Origin: a bacterium UBA6154
Lineage (GTDB): Bacteria > Actinomycetota > Actinomycetes > S36-B12
NCBI GenBank assembly: GCA_002422375.1
Contig: DIUQ01000056.1
Span: forward strand, 1 to 41,085
DNA length: 41,085 nucleotides
Direction of reading: 5' to 3'
Shown: piece after piece, positions 26,165 through 34,672 of the stretch
How positions within the stretch are numbered: the stretch's first letter is position 1
How the letters are laid out: each line of letters opens with the position of its first letter
The notes under the pieces: model-generated
What the model saw: the letters and a program-made list of their open reading frames with translations, nothing else
Databases searched by the model: none
Told to the model about the DNA's origin: nothing
Made by a program: the position numbers and the translations under genes

Positions 26165-26848
26165 CTACTTGACGACAGACCAGTACTGCTTGCGGCTAAA
26201 TGGGGCATAGTTGGGAGGCACTCCAGCACTGGTGGCCACCACGGAACACTTGCCTGGAGGAGTTCCCTTTACTTTGAGCAACCAGCCCTTGCTACTGCTC
26301 TTCTTCACTGAGCAGTACTTGCTTCCCGTGTTAATCGCAATGGTCACGGTCTGGCCCTGCGTAGTCTTCAAAGGATTAGCAGCCAGCACATAAGTTTTGC
26401 CAGTCTTCACGGTCGTCTTCGACATCACACTGCCGAACGTCACTCCCTGGCCGCCCTGGCGCGCTAGAAGGGTGTAAGTGACCGTAGCTGCGTCGAGCCC
26501 GTTACCTGCTGGGGACGTCATGGTCAGATTGCAGTCCAATACTCCGCTTGTTCCAGTTACCGTTGCCTGCGAAGAGGGAACAGGAGTCTGTCCAACGTAT
26601 TCCACCGAGCAGCCACCGGAGACCGAGAAGTCGATCGTTTGCCCAGTGGTTGATCTGGCGTACACCGTTAACTTCTGGTTGTAGGTAAGTGAGGGGCCCC
26701 CCGTGGGAGGAGCTGCCCAAAGCTGTCCGTTTGAGTAGTACGGGGAGATGGTGCCCGCAACTGCCTGCGCCGCAGGAGCGATGGCAAAGGTCGCACCGAC
26801 AATCCCGATCGTGATTGCAGTCGCGCTTGCGATAATTCGAGTTTGCAT
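26165..26848 (-). CDS. Small secreted protein of unknown function
   Basis: The 227-residue protein has a clear signal peptide (basic start, hydrophobic core, cleavage near AQAVAG about residue 29-33). The mature part is rich in Thr, Ser, Gly and Val and contains strand-forming segments that resemble Ig-like surface domains. Two CSV segments (in KYCSVKK and KCSVVAT) and a CSVEY earlier suggest paired cysteines. I recognise no family. It stands alone, with 167 bp between its stop and the start of the beta-helix operon on the same strand. Confidence 0.7.
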   Translation of the reverse strand: MQTRIIASATAITIGIVGATFAIAPAAQAVAGTISPYYSNGQLWAAPPTGGPSLTYNQKLTVYARSTTGQTIDFSVSGGCSVEYVGQTPVPSSQATVTGTSGVLDCNLTMTSPAGNGLDAATVTYTLLARQGGQGVTFGSVMSKTTVKTGKTYVLAANPLKTTQGQTVTIAINTGSKYCSVKKSSSKGWLLKVKGTPPGKCSVVATSAGVPPNYAPFSRKQYWSVVK

Positions 26849-26973
26849 CGTGGCTCCTCAGATGGCGTGATTATGTATCTTCCGCAGTGTGCTGCCAGCT
26901 GGCTGAATGAGTCAAACGAGTTCACTCTGCGTGTGAGTGAATACCGAATGACCATCACGCGATCAGTTCGACG

Positions 26974-27099
26974 TCACTGAGGCGCGGGCGGCACAAAGGA
27001 CAGCATTACTTCGAGTTCCGGAGCGCTGTCGAGCATTGAGGTCATGATCCCGCGCAGCGCAGGATCACTCTCCACGTAAATCACCCTGGTCGCCCGCAC
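26974..27099 (-). pseudogene. 5' fragment of the LuxR-type response regulator (truncated duplicate)
   Basis: Bases 26998-27142 match 39025-39169 without gaps and with roughly ten mismatches by eye. The fragment keeps the regulator's GTG start (27099), its first 33 or so codons and about 43 bp upstream, then runs into unrelated sequence and a stop. The receiver Asp and the HTH are missing. It lies in an otherwise gene-free gap (26849-27312) and is almost certainly non-functional as a regulator. It is a trace of duplication between block 2 and the region right of att copy 3. Confidence 0.85.
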
Positions 27100-27312
27100 T
27101 CGCGCAGTGTTCCACTGTTGCAACCATGCGGTGAAGGGGTTCACAACGAGTTCTTTCCACACTAGAACTGGTCAACTGGGAGGCAAGGCCCAAGGGGGGC
27201 TAACCCCACAACATCTCGTGCGCCGTTGCCAGGCCCGCGACACTGCCCTCACCATGTGTCCTGAGATCGGTGGTCAGATCACGTCCCGAGCGTCCAGTAG
27301 AAGGAAGCATGC

Positions 27313-28752
27313 GTGTCTATGAAAAACCAACAACTCGTTGCGTTCGTTCCTGCATCTTCAGAGTTTCACAGCAGATTTCGGGCCACACAACGTGGTGATC
27401 GTCTTCACTCGATATTCACGCTCGCGGCTGTGAGAAAGCTTGCCGTAGTCGCTGCACTCGTCGGGGCAATATTGTCAGGAGCAAATCCCGCCTCTGCAGC
27501 GGATCCCGGTATCGACTGGACGATCAGAACTAGCGCTACCAATAATGAATGGTATTCGGTGGCGTATGGCAACGGTCTATTCGTTGCCGTTGCCCAAACG
27601 GGGACCGGTAATCGGGTTATGACCTCCCCCGACGGCATTACCTGGACCAGCCGTGCCAGCGCGATCGACAATGAATGGTGGGATGTGGCCTATGGCAACG
27701 GTCTATTCGTTGCCGTGGCCTACTCCGGTACCGGCCATCGAGTCATGACCTCCCCCGACGGCATCACCTGGACAAGCCGTGCCAGCGCCAACGACAGTTA
27801 TTACTGGACTTCGGTGACGTACGGCAACGGTCTCTTCGTCGCCGTTGGAGCTGTTTCTGGCACTGGTGATCTGGTCATGACCTCCCCTGACGGAATCAAC
27901 TGGACAAGCCAAACGAGCGCTAGCGCCCGAAATTGGTACTCGGTGACCTACGGCAACGACTTATTCGTCGCCGTCGCCACAAACGGAGACGGTAATCGGG
28001 TCATGACCTCCCCCGACGGCATCACATGGACCAGCCGTGTCAGCGCCAATACCAACGATTGGTTTTCGGTGACCTACGGCAACGGCCTCTTCGTCGCAGT
28101 CGCGCCCTTCGGCACCGACCCTGACACTAACCGAGTTATGACCTCACCCGACGGCATCACATGGACCAGCCGTGCCAACGCCAACGCCAACAATTGGATT
28201 TCCGTGACCTACGGCAACGGCCTCTTCGTCGCAGTCGCATCTTTTACTGGCGCGGGCAATCGGGTCATGACCTCCCCCGACGGCATCACGTGGACTAGCC
28301 AAACCAGCGCCGCCAACAACGACTGGCGCGGGGTCACATTTGGCAATGGATTGTTTGTCGCGGTCGCGACCAGCGGTTCCGGTAATCTAGTCATGACCTC
28401 CGGGACTCTCATCGCGACAAGTGGAGCCTCAGAATCGGGAAGAGCGATCTTCAGCCTCACATTTGATTCCATGCCAGATGTCGCTGTTGCAGGGACTGTT
28501 GGTTCGTGGGTGAGCCTTCCCACTCCGGCAAATGCACCAGAAACGAGCCCGCAATCCGACTTTCTTGGGTGGGCAACGTATGAAGGATTTCCTACTGAGG
28601 TTGCGCAACGTCAAGTGACTAATGGCTGGGGAGCGTACGAGGTGTTTCGTGACGATGGCTCCTTACGCGGTGTGTTTATCCCCGTAGGAGGATCGGCCTG
28701 TATTGCAGCACCGCAAAACTTTTATCCAATTTGGTCGGAAGTAATTGCCTGA
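27313..28752 (+). CDS. Secreted seven-repeat putative beta-propeller with InlB-like C-terminus
   Basis: The 479-residue protein has an N-terminal signal or membrane segment (about residues 40-62, ending ASAADP). Seven repeats of about 42 residues follow, each with YGNGLFVAVA and SPDGITWTS; the latter resembles the Asp-box of BNR-type propellers. Seven units match a closed seven-bladed propeller. The DNA of the units is also very similar. The C-terminus has GSWVSLP and FLGWAT, reminiscent of Listeria-Bacteroides InlB B-repeats, so it may attach to the cell surface or a ligand. The start is GTG 27313, with AAGGA 7 bases upstream; ATG 27319 is possible. The binding partner is unknown. Confidence 0.75.
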   Translation: MSMKNQQLVAFVPASSEFHSRFRATQRGDRLHSIFTLAAVRKLAVVAALVGAILSGANPASAADPGIDWTIRTSATNNEWYSVAYGNGLFVAVAQTGTGNRVMTSPDGITWTSRASAIDNEWWDVAYGNGLFVAVAYSGTGHRVMTSPDGITWTSRASANDSYYWTSVTYGNGLFVAVGAVSGTGDLVMTSPDGINWTSQTSASARNWYSVTYGNDLFVAVATNGDGNRVMTSPDGITWTSRVSANTNDWFSVTYGNGLFVAVAPFGTDPDTNRVMTSPDGITWTSRANANANNWISVTYGNGLFVAVASFTGAGNRVMTSPDGITWTSQTSAANNDWRGVTFGNGLFVAVATSGSGNLVMTSGTLIATSGASESGRAIFSLTFDSMPDVAVAGTVGSWVSLPTPANAPETSPQSDFLGWATYEGFPTEVAQRQVTNGWGAYEVFRDDGSLRGVFIPVGGSACIAAPQNFYPIWSEVIA

Positions 28753-28830
28753 AAAAAATTAGACAAGAGCAATTCAGAGTGAACCGTCGAGCGAAATTCG
28801 AGGTTTAGCGAGTAACGGGAGCTCCGTGGT

Positions 28831-29067
28831 TCAGTCCTCGGGCAATGCTGCGAAGGTTGCTTTGACATTTCGATACCAGTCCATGGACTTTTTGGGGTGC
28901 CGCCAGCGACCTTTCATGTCCTCGCGGGCTGCGTTATGAGTGGTGTCACCTGCAGCGACCGCATCCTTGAGGTGCTGATCCTGCGCTTTAATCACGTCGT
29001 CAGCACTTGCTCCGTGATGCGCGAGATCACAGGGACCACCCAGTTGTTGACAGGTCATGGTTTTCAT
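28831..29067 (-). CDS. Small DUF1059-like protein
   Basis: The 78-residue protein begins MKTMTCQQLGGPCDLAHHG, with Cys6 and Cys13 in a C-x6-C arrangement like small DUF1059-type proteins, and has a Trp- and Lys-rich C-terminus. Its ATG overlaps the stop of the sigma factor gene (ATGA), so it is translationally coupled to it. Small cysteine proteins next to ECF sigma factors sometimes act as redox or regulatory partners, but no such function can be shown here. Confidence 0.65.
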   Translation of the reverse strand: MKTMTCQQLGGPCDLAHHGASADDVIKAQDQHLKDAVAAGDTTHNAAREDMKGRWRHPKKSMDWYRNVKATFAALPED

Positions 29068-29933
29068 TGATCATCCTTTCGTGGTGGGTCGGTTTCGGTC
29101 TTTTCTTCACGTCGCTTCTTAATTCGAGCCACTACTTCCGGATTTGCTCGGAAGGTAATGAGGGAAATGCGATCATCTTCAACCGTGAAGTCGAATGCCA
29201 CTTTGGCTTCACCGTGAAGGAACCATGCTGCCCCCGGTTTTCCCTCAACGAATGCGGGCAGTGCCGCCTTGGCTGCGCCGTTAAAGAATTCTGCTACCTG
29301 TTGGCGGCCGTCAATTCGTTCCGGTGTCCCAGCCGCTACAGCGTCACTGTCGGCGGCGATACCCGCATCAGGCGCCAAGAGTTGAATGAGTCGCTCGAAA
29401 TCTCCGTGTCGCGCCGCGGACAAGAAGGCATCGACAATTTCCCAATCCGCCAGCGGCCGCTCGGCCCTCGGTTGAACGACTTTTCCCCGTGCTCGCGAGG
29501 CTAGTTTTCGGGCGGCCGCGGGAGTTGTATCCAACAGACTAGAGATAGTGGCGAAATCAAAGCCAAACGTGTCATGGAGAACAAAGGCGACTCGTTCAGC
29601 CGGTGTGAGCCGATCCAAGACGACCTGGAGCGCCAACCCAACTGTCTCAGCCATGGCAACCTGATCTGCAGGGTCAGGGGTAGTTTCTCCGTCACCTATT
29701 CGAAGGGCTTCCTCCGCGACCGGCAAAGGGACCCGAGCGCGCAATCTGTCCAGGCATAACCTGGTTGTGACAGTTGTTAGCCATGCGGGAATGCTTTCAA
29801 TGGAGTCGGTAGTGCTTAATCGAATCCACGCCTGTTGGACAACATCTTCCGCTTCGGCAGGATCCCGGAGAATGCCTGTGGCAATGCGAAGGAGGCGTTC
29901 TCGTTCCGCCATAAATCCCGCTGTGTTGTCCAA
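29064..29933 (-). CDS. ECF sigma factor, SigJ-like with SnoaL-type C-terminal domain
   Basis: About 289 residues. Region sigma2 is visible in RERLLRIATGILRDPAEAED followed by VVQQAWIRL; sigma4 contains LTPAERVAFVLHDTFGFDFA, then SSLLDTTPAAARKLASRAR. After residue 170 an extra domain of the SnoaL/NTF2 type follows, as in SigJ-family (ECF41-like) factors, where it controls activity instead of a separate anti-sigma factor. TTG 29933 is chosen because AGAGGAGG ends 5 bases before it; a longer frame to 30023 has no support. It is coupled to the DUF1059-like gene and divergent from the VOC gene 77 bp away. Confidence 0.85.
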   Translation of the reverse strand: MDNTAGFMAERERLLRIATGILRDPAEAEDVVQQAWIRLSTTDSIESIPAWLTTVTTRLCLDRLRARVPLPVAEEALRIGDGETTPDPADQVAMAETVGLALQVVLDRLTPAERVAFVLHDTFGFDFATISSLLDTTPAAARKLASRARGKVVQPRAERPLADWEIVDAFLSAARHGDFERLIQLLAPDAGIAADSDAVAAGTPERIDGRQQVAEFFNGAAKAALPAFVEGKPGAAWFLHGEAKVAFDFTVEDDRISLITFRANPEVVARIKKRREEKTETDPPRKDDQ

Positions 29934-30010
29934 TGTCGCCTCCTCTCGCCCGCGTCCTAGGAGTATGACGTTCCAAACCACGCAAGTGTGACCGCTGCAA
30001 TACTGGGAGC

Positions 30011-30367
30011 ATGTCATTGACATGGGAACAAGTGGTTATCGATTCCCGGGATCCGCACTCACTGGCCCAGTGGTGGGCACAAGCTCTCGGCTGGGCAATT
30101 ACGTTTGAAGATGAATCCGAGATTGAAATTCGCCCCAACGAGAATGTCACCCCTGGACTTCTTTTCCTCCATGTCAGCGATGACCGTGTGACAAAGAATC
30201 GCCTTCACTTGGACTTCAGACCAACAGACCAAGCTGCTGAGGTTGAACGATTTCTCAACCTGGGAGCGACAAGGGTCGATATTGGTCAAGGGGAAGATGT
30301 GTCATGGGTCGTGCTCGCGGATCCAGAGGGGAATGAATTTTGCGTACTCCGGGCCTTGAGCACCTAG
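30011..30367 (+). CDS. VOC/glyoxalase-like protein
   Basis: The 118-residue protein has the beta-alpha-beta-beta-beta pattern of the vicinal-oxygen-chelate fold. The first unit begins VVIDSRDPHSLAQWWAQALG; the second has LHLDFRP and ends DPEGNEFCVL, the typical closing strand of the family. Most such proteins bind a metal and act on small molecules or give antibiotic resistance; the substrate is unknown. Its end overlaps the convergent MDR oxidoreductase gene by four bases. Confidence 0.8.
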   Translation: MSLTWEQVVIDSRDPHSLAQWWAQALGWAITFEDESEIEIRPNENVTPGLLFLHVSDDRVTKNRLHLDFRPTDQAAEVERFLNLGATRVDIGQGEDVSWVVLADPEGNEFCVLRALST

Positions 30368-31410
30368 CTGCCTAGGTCTGACACTGATAGGTGTGCAGGT
30401 GGCTCCATAACTATCACTGCCTTGCCGGCAATGTTGCCTGACTCCATGTCGGATATTGCGTCAGCAGCACGATCCAGGGAATAGCGTGCGCCTATTGATG
30501 GGGTGATCGATTGATCTGAGAGCAGTGTGGCAAGTCGATCTGTGCTCTGGTGATTCTCCTTACTGATAAATGCAGTGAGACGTTGACGCGAGACCAGGGA
30601 AAGTAAGGCTGCTCGCAGATTTCGGCCAATGCCGCCGGTGAACTTTCCTCCGCCTTCACCGCCGACAATGACGAGCGTGCCGCGTGGTGTCAGGGCGCGC
30701 TTGAGTCGGCGCACAGGGTTGAGACCACCTGCGTCAATGATCACGTCGTATCGCTCACCGCCATTGAGATAGTCCTCAGTCGCGTAATCAATAACGTGTT
30801 CAGCTCCCAACTTTGTGACCGTCTGCGCCTTTGCTGCGCTACACACTCCCGTGACATGTGCTCCCAGAGCTGCGGCGATTTGAACTGCGAAACTCCCGAC
30901 ACCTCCTGATGCGCCAATGACCAGGACCGACTGTCCTGCTGCGAGTCGCCCAACATCGGTGAGCGCCTGCAACGCCGTGCCACCTGAGATCGCCGTGACA
31001 GCAGCGTCCTCGAAGGACACGTTCGACGGCTTGTGGCTGAGTTTGCTTTCCGGTGCCGCTGCGTACTCGGCGAACGTTGCCTGCCCACTACCAAACACTT
31101 CGTCGCCAACCGCGAAACGTGTCACGTCCTTCCCGACTTCCACCACAACTCCGGCGAGGTCAAGGCCCAGCACGGGCTGCTTGGGTCGAGTGAATCCGAA
31201 CCCCAGGATGCGAATGAGGTACGGCGTTCCGGTCATCAGATGCCAGACGCCACGGTCGAGTCCCGCTGCGTGCACCTGAACCAGCACCTCGGAGTTGGAG
31301 ATGGTGGGGCGCTCCACGACGGCGGGTTCAATCACCTCGGCCCCGCCGTACCGGGGAGCCACCGCAGCGCGCATTGACGTGACGGGTGACTGAGTGGTGG
31401 CTGGCGACAT
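30364..31410 (-). CDS. NAD(P)-dependent MDR alcohol dehydrogenase/quinone reductase-like
   Basis: The 348-residue protein has a GroES-like N-terminal domain (GLDLAGVVVEVGKDV) and a Rossmann fold with IGASGGVGSFAVQ, where AxxGGxGS binds the cofactor. No structural zinc cysteines are visible, which fits the zinc-independent quinone-reductase branch. It is transcribed divergently from the TetR gene, and two TetR-type operator palindromes lie between them. It is therefore likely to be repressed by that regulator and induced by the regulator's ligand. Confidence 0.88.
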   Translation of the reverse strand: MSPATTQSPVTSMRAAVAPRYGGAEVIEPAVVERPTISNSEVLVQVHAAGLDRGVWHLMTGTPYLIRILGFGFTRPKQPVLGLDLAGVVVEVGKDVTRFAVGDEVFGSGQATFAEYAAAPESKLSHKPSNVSFEDAAVTAISGGTALQALTDVGRLAAGQSVLVIGASGGVGSFAVQIAAALGAHVTGVCSAAKAQTVTKLGAEHVIDYATEDYLNGGERYDVIIDAGGLNPVRRLKRALTPRGTLVIVGGEGGGKFTGGIGRNLRAALLSLVSRQRLTAFISKENHQSTDRLATLLSDQSITPSIGARYSLDRAADAISDMESGNIAGKAVIVMEPPAHLSVSDLGS

Positions 31411-31430
31411 GCTTAATCCTCTCGACTGTT

Positions 31431-31474
31431 CGTACTTTGTACGATATGATGTGAACCGTACTCGTACTTAGTAC
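31431..31474. promoter_or_regulatory. Pair of GTAC palindromes, probable TetR operators
   Basis: CGTACTTTGTACG at 31431-31443 is a perfect palindrome around TTT, and GTACTTAGTAC at 31464-31474 is a second copy of the core. Their centres are 32 bp apart, about three helical turns. They sit in the 92-bp region between the divergent oxidoreductase and TetR genes, where a TetR repressor would control both. Confidence 0.7.
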
Positions 31475-31502
31475 AATCGTCAAGTCACCGTCAAGGAGCC
31501 CC

Positions 31503-32180
31503 ATGTCACCCACTCAGCCAGCCGCTCAGCCAGCGACCTCGCCTCCCCTTCCCCTCACGCGTGAGCGGGTACTCGATGCTGCGCTCGTGCTGGCCGACAC
31601 CCTTGGTCTGGAAGCGTTCACTATCCGTCGCCTGGCGGCGGCACTGGATGTAAAACCCATGACGATTTATCACTACCTGCCCTCCAAGGACGCGATCGTG
31701 GACGGCATGGTCGAGCGCGTCTTTGATGAGATTGACCTTCCACCGGACTACCTGCCCTGGACGGACGCCCTGCGCATTCGATGCCTCTCCGCACGTCACA
31801 CACTGAACCGGCACCCGTGGGCCGCGCCGCTGATGGAGTCGCGGACGTCACCTGGCCCGATCAGCCTGCGCCACCATGAAGCTGTTCTTGCCTGCTTGCG
31901 TCGAGGTGGTTTGTCCTGGCAGCTCACCGCACATGCTTATGCGATCCTCGACAGTTATATCTTCGGATTCGCTTTCGAGGAAGCTCACCTTCCTGCCACT
32001 GGTGGACAGGACATGGCTGAGTTGGCACAGGAAATTTCTGCCACATTTGATCCCGCGTTGTATCCCACCCTGACCGCATTCACCGTGGAGCACGTGCTCG
32101 CACCCGGCTACTCCTTTGGTAGTTCCTTTGAGTTTGGACTCGAACTCATTCTGCAAGGACTTGTGCAGGCTGCCGAGTGA
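31503..32180 (+). CDS. TetR-family transcriptional regulator
   Basis: The 225-residue protein has a TetR-type helix-turn-helix: FTIRRLAAALDVKPMTIYHY at about 40-59, followed by LPSKDAIVDGMVERV. The C-terminal domain (LSARHTLNRHPWAAPLMESR and the end region) resembles the TetR_C class seen with tetracycline and multidrug repressors. It is divergent from the oxidoreductase gene across two palindromic operators. Its stop overlaps the GTG of the serine hydrolase gene (GTGA), making the hydrolase part of the same transcript. Confidence 0.9.
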   Translation: MSPTQPAAQPATSPPLPLTRERVLDAALVLADTLGLEAFTIRRLAAALDVKPMTIYHYLPSKDAIVDGMVERVFDEIDLPPDYLPWTDALRIRCLSARHTLNRHPWAAPLMESRTSPGPISLRHHEAVLACLRRGGLSWQLTAHAYAILDSYIFGFAFEEAHLPATGGQDMAELAQEISATFDPALYPTLTAFTVEHVLAPGYSFGSSFEFGLELILQGLVQAAE

Positions 32181-33595
32181 CGCCGCGCATGTCGCCGTGG
32201 ACGCTGACCTTCCGCGCTGTCATCCTCGCAACTCTCTTCCTCATGTCAGCAGCGGGAAGCGCCACGGCTGAACCAGGTACCACAGACATCATTGACACCG
32301 TTCTTGATGCGGAAATGCCAGCATCTGGTGCACCCGGTGTGGCTTACGCGGTGGTTGACAAGGACTTGATCACTGCGGCTGGTGCCCGCGGAGTTACCCG
32401 CATGGGCGACTCGCATTTGGTGACGCCTGATACCCCCTTCCTTACTGGTTCCGTATCAAAAAGTTTTACAGCCCTTGCTGTTATGCAACTAGTGGAGGCT
32501 GGCGCGGTAGATCTCGATACAGGGGTAGGGAAATACGTTAGGGAGTTTTCTGGTGAGCCGGCAGGTGCCATCACTGTTCGACAGTTACTCAGTCACACCA
32601 GTGGATTGACCACCATGCAGGGTAATGAATCACCGGCGGAACTGACTGCATCCACGGTGCTACCCGTCAATTCACCTGGCCAAATATGGGAATACTCGAA
32701 CTTGAACTACCAGATCCTTGGACGACTTATTGAAGAAGTGAGTCAGCAGGATTTCCAGTCGTATGTCACCACAAATATTCTCGAACCTGTTGGCATGACG
32801 AATAGTTTCGTGTCGGATGGCATGGTTCATGAATCCATGGCGAATGGACACACGTCCTGGTTCACCACAAAACGATCCATGGGAAATACTCCAACGGATA
32901 GCGCAACGGCACCGCAGGGTGGGATCGTCTCCACCGCTCATGACATGGCGCTGTATATGCAGATGATGATGAACGGCCAGGACGACATACTGAGCGCGGA
33001 AGGAAAGGCGCTCATGATGCGTCCAGCCAGTGCAGTGTCACCGTCTTATGGACTCGGCTGGTTTATTGAACCAGACGGTGGTGTGTGGCATACCGGGACA
33101 AGCCCAGGTTTTGAGTCACTGGCGTGGATGTACCCCGCCCAGCAAACCGGAGCGATCGTGCTGGTCAACGCCACCAGTGGACTTGGTTTCCGTGAAACAA
33201 CGCAGCTCCGCACCGCGGTCGCCGCTGCTGGCCTGGGTGTTGACTATTCCGGCGAAGGGCCCCGCTGGTTTCAGAAAGCACTTCTCATTGGACTCGTGCT
33301 TTTACCGTGTGTGTATCTCATCAGCATGGTGTGGGCATGGCGTCACCGAGCAGCATTGCGTGCTAAATCTGGCGTCAGCGGGAAGTTCAGTTTGTGGTTC
33401 CCGCTGTTCACAACATCCGTTGCCGCGTGGGTGATTCTGATTCTCGTTCCGCGCATGTTCGGAACGCCACTCGAGAATCTCTATCGATTTCAGCCAGATG
33501 TCGTTATGGCGCTCGTGGCGACAGCAGTCATGGGCGTGGTGTGGTCAGTATTCCGGCTCCTGGTCGCCCTGATTACTTCCACAGTGCGGAAATAG
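32177..33595 (+). CDS. Membrane-attached serine hydrolase, beta-lactamase class C/PBP-like
   Basis: The 472-residue protein has an N-terminal signal segment (residues 9-31), the SxxK nucleophile motif Ser92-Val-Ser-Lys95, Tyr173-Ser-Asn175 and a later HTG (VWHTGTSPG), the three motifs of class C beta-lactamases and DD-peptidases. After about residue 355 there are three or so membrane helices. Such proteins are often esterases or peptidases, not resistance enzymes. Start GTG 32177 overlaps the TetR stop; ATG 32189 is also possible. The 3' end overlaps the convergent patatin gene by 23 bp. Confidence 0.85.
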   Translation: MTPRMSPWTLTFRAVILATLFLMSAAGSATAEPGTTDIIDTVLDAEMPASGAPGVAYAVVDKDLITAAGARGVTRMGDSHLVTPDTPFLTGSVSKSFTALAVMQLVEAGAVDLDTGVGKYVREFSGEPAGAITVRQLLSHTSGLTTMQGNESPAELTASTVLPVNSPGQIWEYSNLNYQILGRLIEEVSQQDFQSYVTTNILEPVGMTNSFVSDGMVHESMANGHTSWFTTKRSMGNTPTDSATAPQGGIVSTAHDMALYMQMMMNGQDDILSAEGKALMMRPASAVSPSYGLGWFIEPDGGVWHTGTSPGFESLAWMYPAQQTGAIVLVNATSGLGFRETTQLRTAVAAAGLGVDYSGEGPRWFQKALLIGLVLLPCVYLISMVWAWRHRAALRAKSGVSGKFSLWFPLFTTSVAAWVILILVPRMFGTPLENLYRFQPDVVMALVATAVMGVVWSVFRLLVALITSTVRK

Positions 33596-34502
33596 TTACA
33601 GCATCTGCTGCGCCGGCAGATATTCCAACACTCAGTGCCGCTCCAATGGTGGCAGGATCCATGAAGTCAGTTTGCGGATCTGGATTGGCAATCGAGACGT
33701 GCACCGTGCTGCCCTGGTCCCGCAATGCTGCAGCTTCTCGATCCGCCGTTCCCGGGTTAATCCGTTCCGCGATACCAAATGAGGGGTTAACATGCTGCGG
33801 CGGATTCGCGGCGAAATCAAACATCCCAATGATCAGAACAGAATGCGCACCGGCAAGCATGTCCGCGTGAGTACTTGACTGGCTAACACCGCCATCCATG
33901 CACAAACGGTCCCCCAACCACGTTGGGCCGTTAACGCCAGGGAGGGAAGAACTTGCGGCGGCCGCTTGCCCAATCGTCACACCCGAGTCACTGCCCGCGA
34001 TCAATGGTTCGCCGGTGTAGCAATCCACACTGGTCGTGAAATGACCTAGTGGCCAGGATGTTGTGCCCAACAACCCTTCGACCGTTTGAATGTAGTGCGC
34101 GTCCGGTGCGTTATGCGCAGCCATGGCAGCGCGCCCAATTTCCTGAATCGTGTCTGGGGAAATGGCGGTGGTCTGACCCATGACAGTGCGCGCACGGGCC
34201 TGAGATGGTTCACCCACAGGAATAGCGAGCATCTTGGCTGCCAGTGCCGGATTACTGCTCATCTCCTGCAGTTGCTCAGACAACTGATCGAGCCGGCCAC
34301 CTTTAATCGCCGCACCGACAATTGCACCCGCGCTGGTGCCAATGGTGATATCTGCCGTTCTGAGGTCCACACCCTCTTTCAGCAAACCTTGGGCATATCC
34401 GACCATCCAGGCGACGAACCATTCACCACCACCACCAAAAGCAACAGCACGCTGCGCACCGTGGCCAATTGGTCCCTTTTGTTTCATGGTCATTACCGGC
34501 AT
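33573..34502 (-). CDS. Patatin-like phospholipase
   Basis: The 309-residue protein has the oxyanion glycine loop FGGGGEW (22-28), the nucleophile Ser57 in GTSAG and an Asp in MDGGVSQS, the catalytic dyad of patatins. ATG 34502 has AAGGA 6 bases upstream. No signal peptide is visible. A second copy of its 5' third and promoter, 34237-34552, is present at 39207-39522. It should hydrolyse acyl chains of phospholipids; its position inside block 2 with two other lipase-like genes may be chance. Confidence 0.87.
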   Translation of the reverse strand: MPVMTMKQKGPIGHGAQRAVAFGGGGEWFVAWMVGYAQGLLKEGVDLRTADITIGTSAGAIVGAAIKGGRLDQLSEQLQEMSSNPALAAKMLAIPVGEPSQARARTVMGQTTAISPDTIQEIGRAAMAAHNAPDAHYIQTVEGLLGTTSWPLGHFTTSVDCYTGEPLIAGSDSGVTIGQAAAASSSLPGVNGPTWLGDRLCMDGGVSQSSTHADMLAGAHSVLIIGMFDFAANPPQHVNPSFGIAERINPGTADREAAALRDQGSTVHVSIANPDPQTDFMDPATIGAALSVGISAGAADAVTISALWK

Positions 34503-34523
34503 TAATTGTCCTTGGGCTCGTCA

Positions 34524-34539
34524 CAGTGAGGGATCACTG
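34524..34539. promoter_or_regulatory. Inverted repeat upstream of patatin gene
   Basis: CAGTGA-GGGA-TCACTG is a perfect 6-base inverted repeat 22 bp upstream of the patatin start. The same sequence is conserved at 39494-39509 in front of the truncated copy. It may be an operator. Confidence 0.45.
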
Positions 34540-34672
34540 CAGAGCCTACGATCAAGACGCGATTGGCTGGGCATGAAATGAACGTCTGAGGAATGGATCA
34601 CCCTGATCCATTGGGTCGATGAGCGCCGGAGGCTAAACTCAAGCCATGACCTATGGATACGGAGATTGTCGC

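Noticed and set aside
27540..28420. CRISPR-like array because of regularly spaced repeats.
   Set aside because: The repeats are in frame, about 126 bp long and encode protein blades; there are no short repeats with unrelated spacers.
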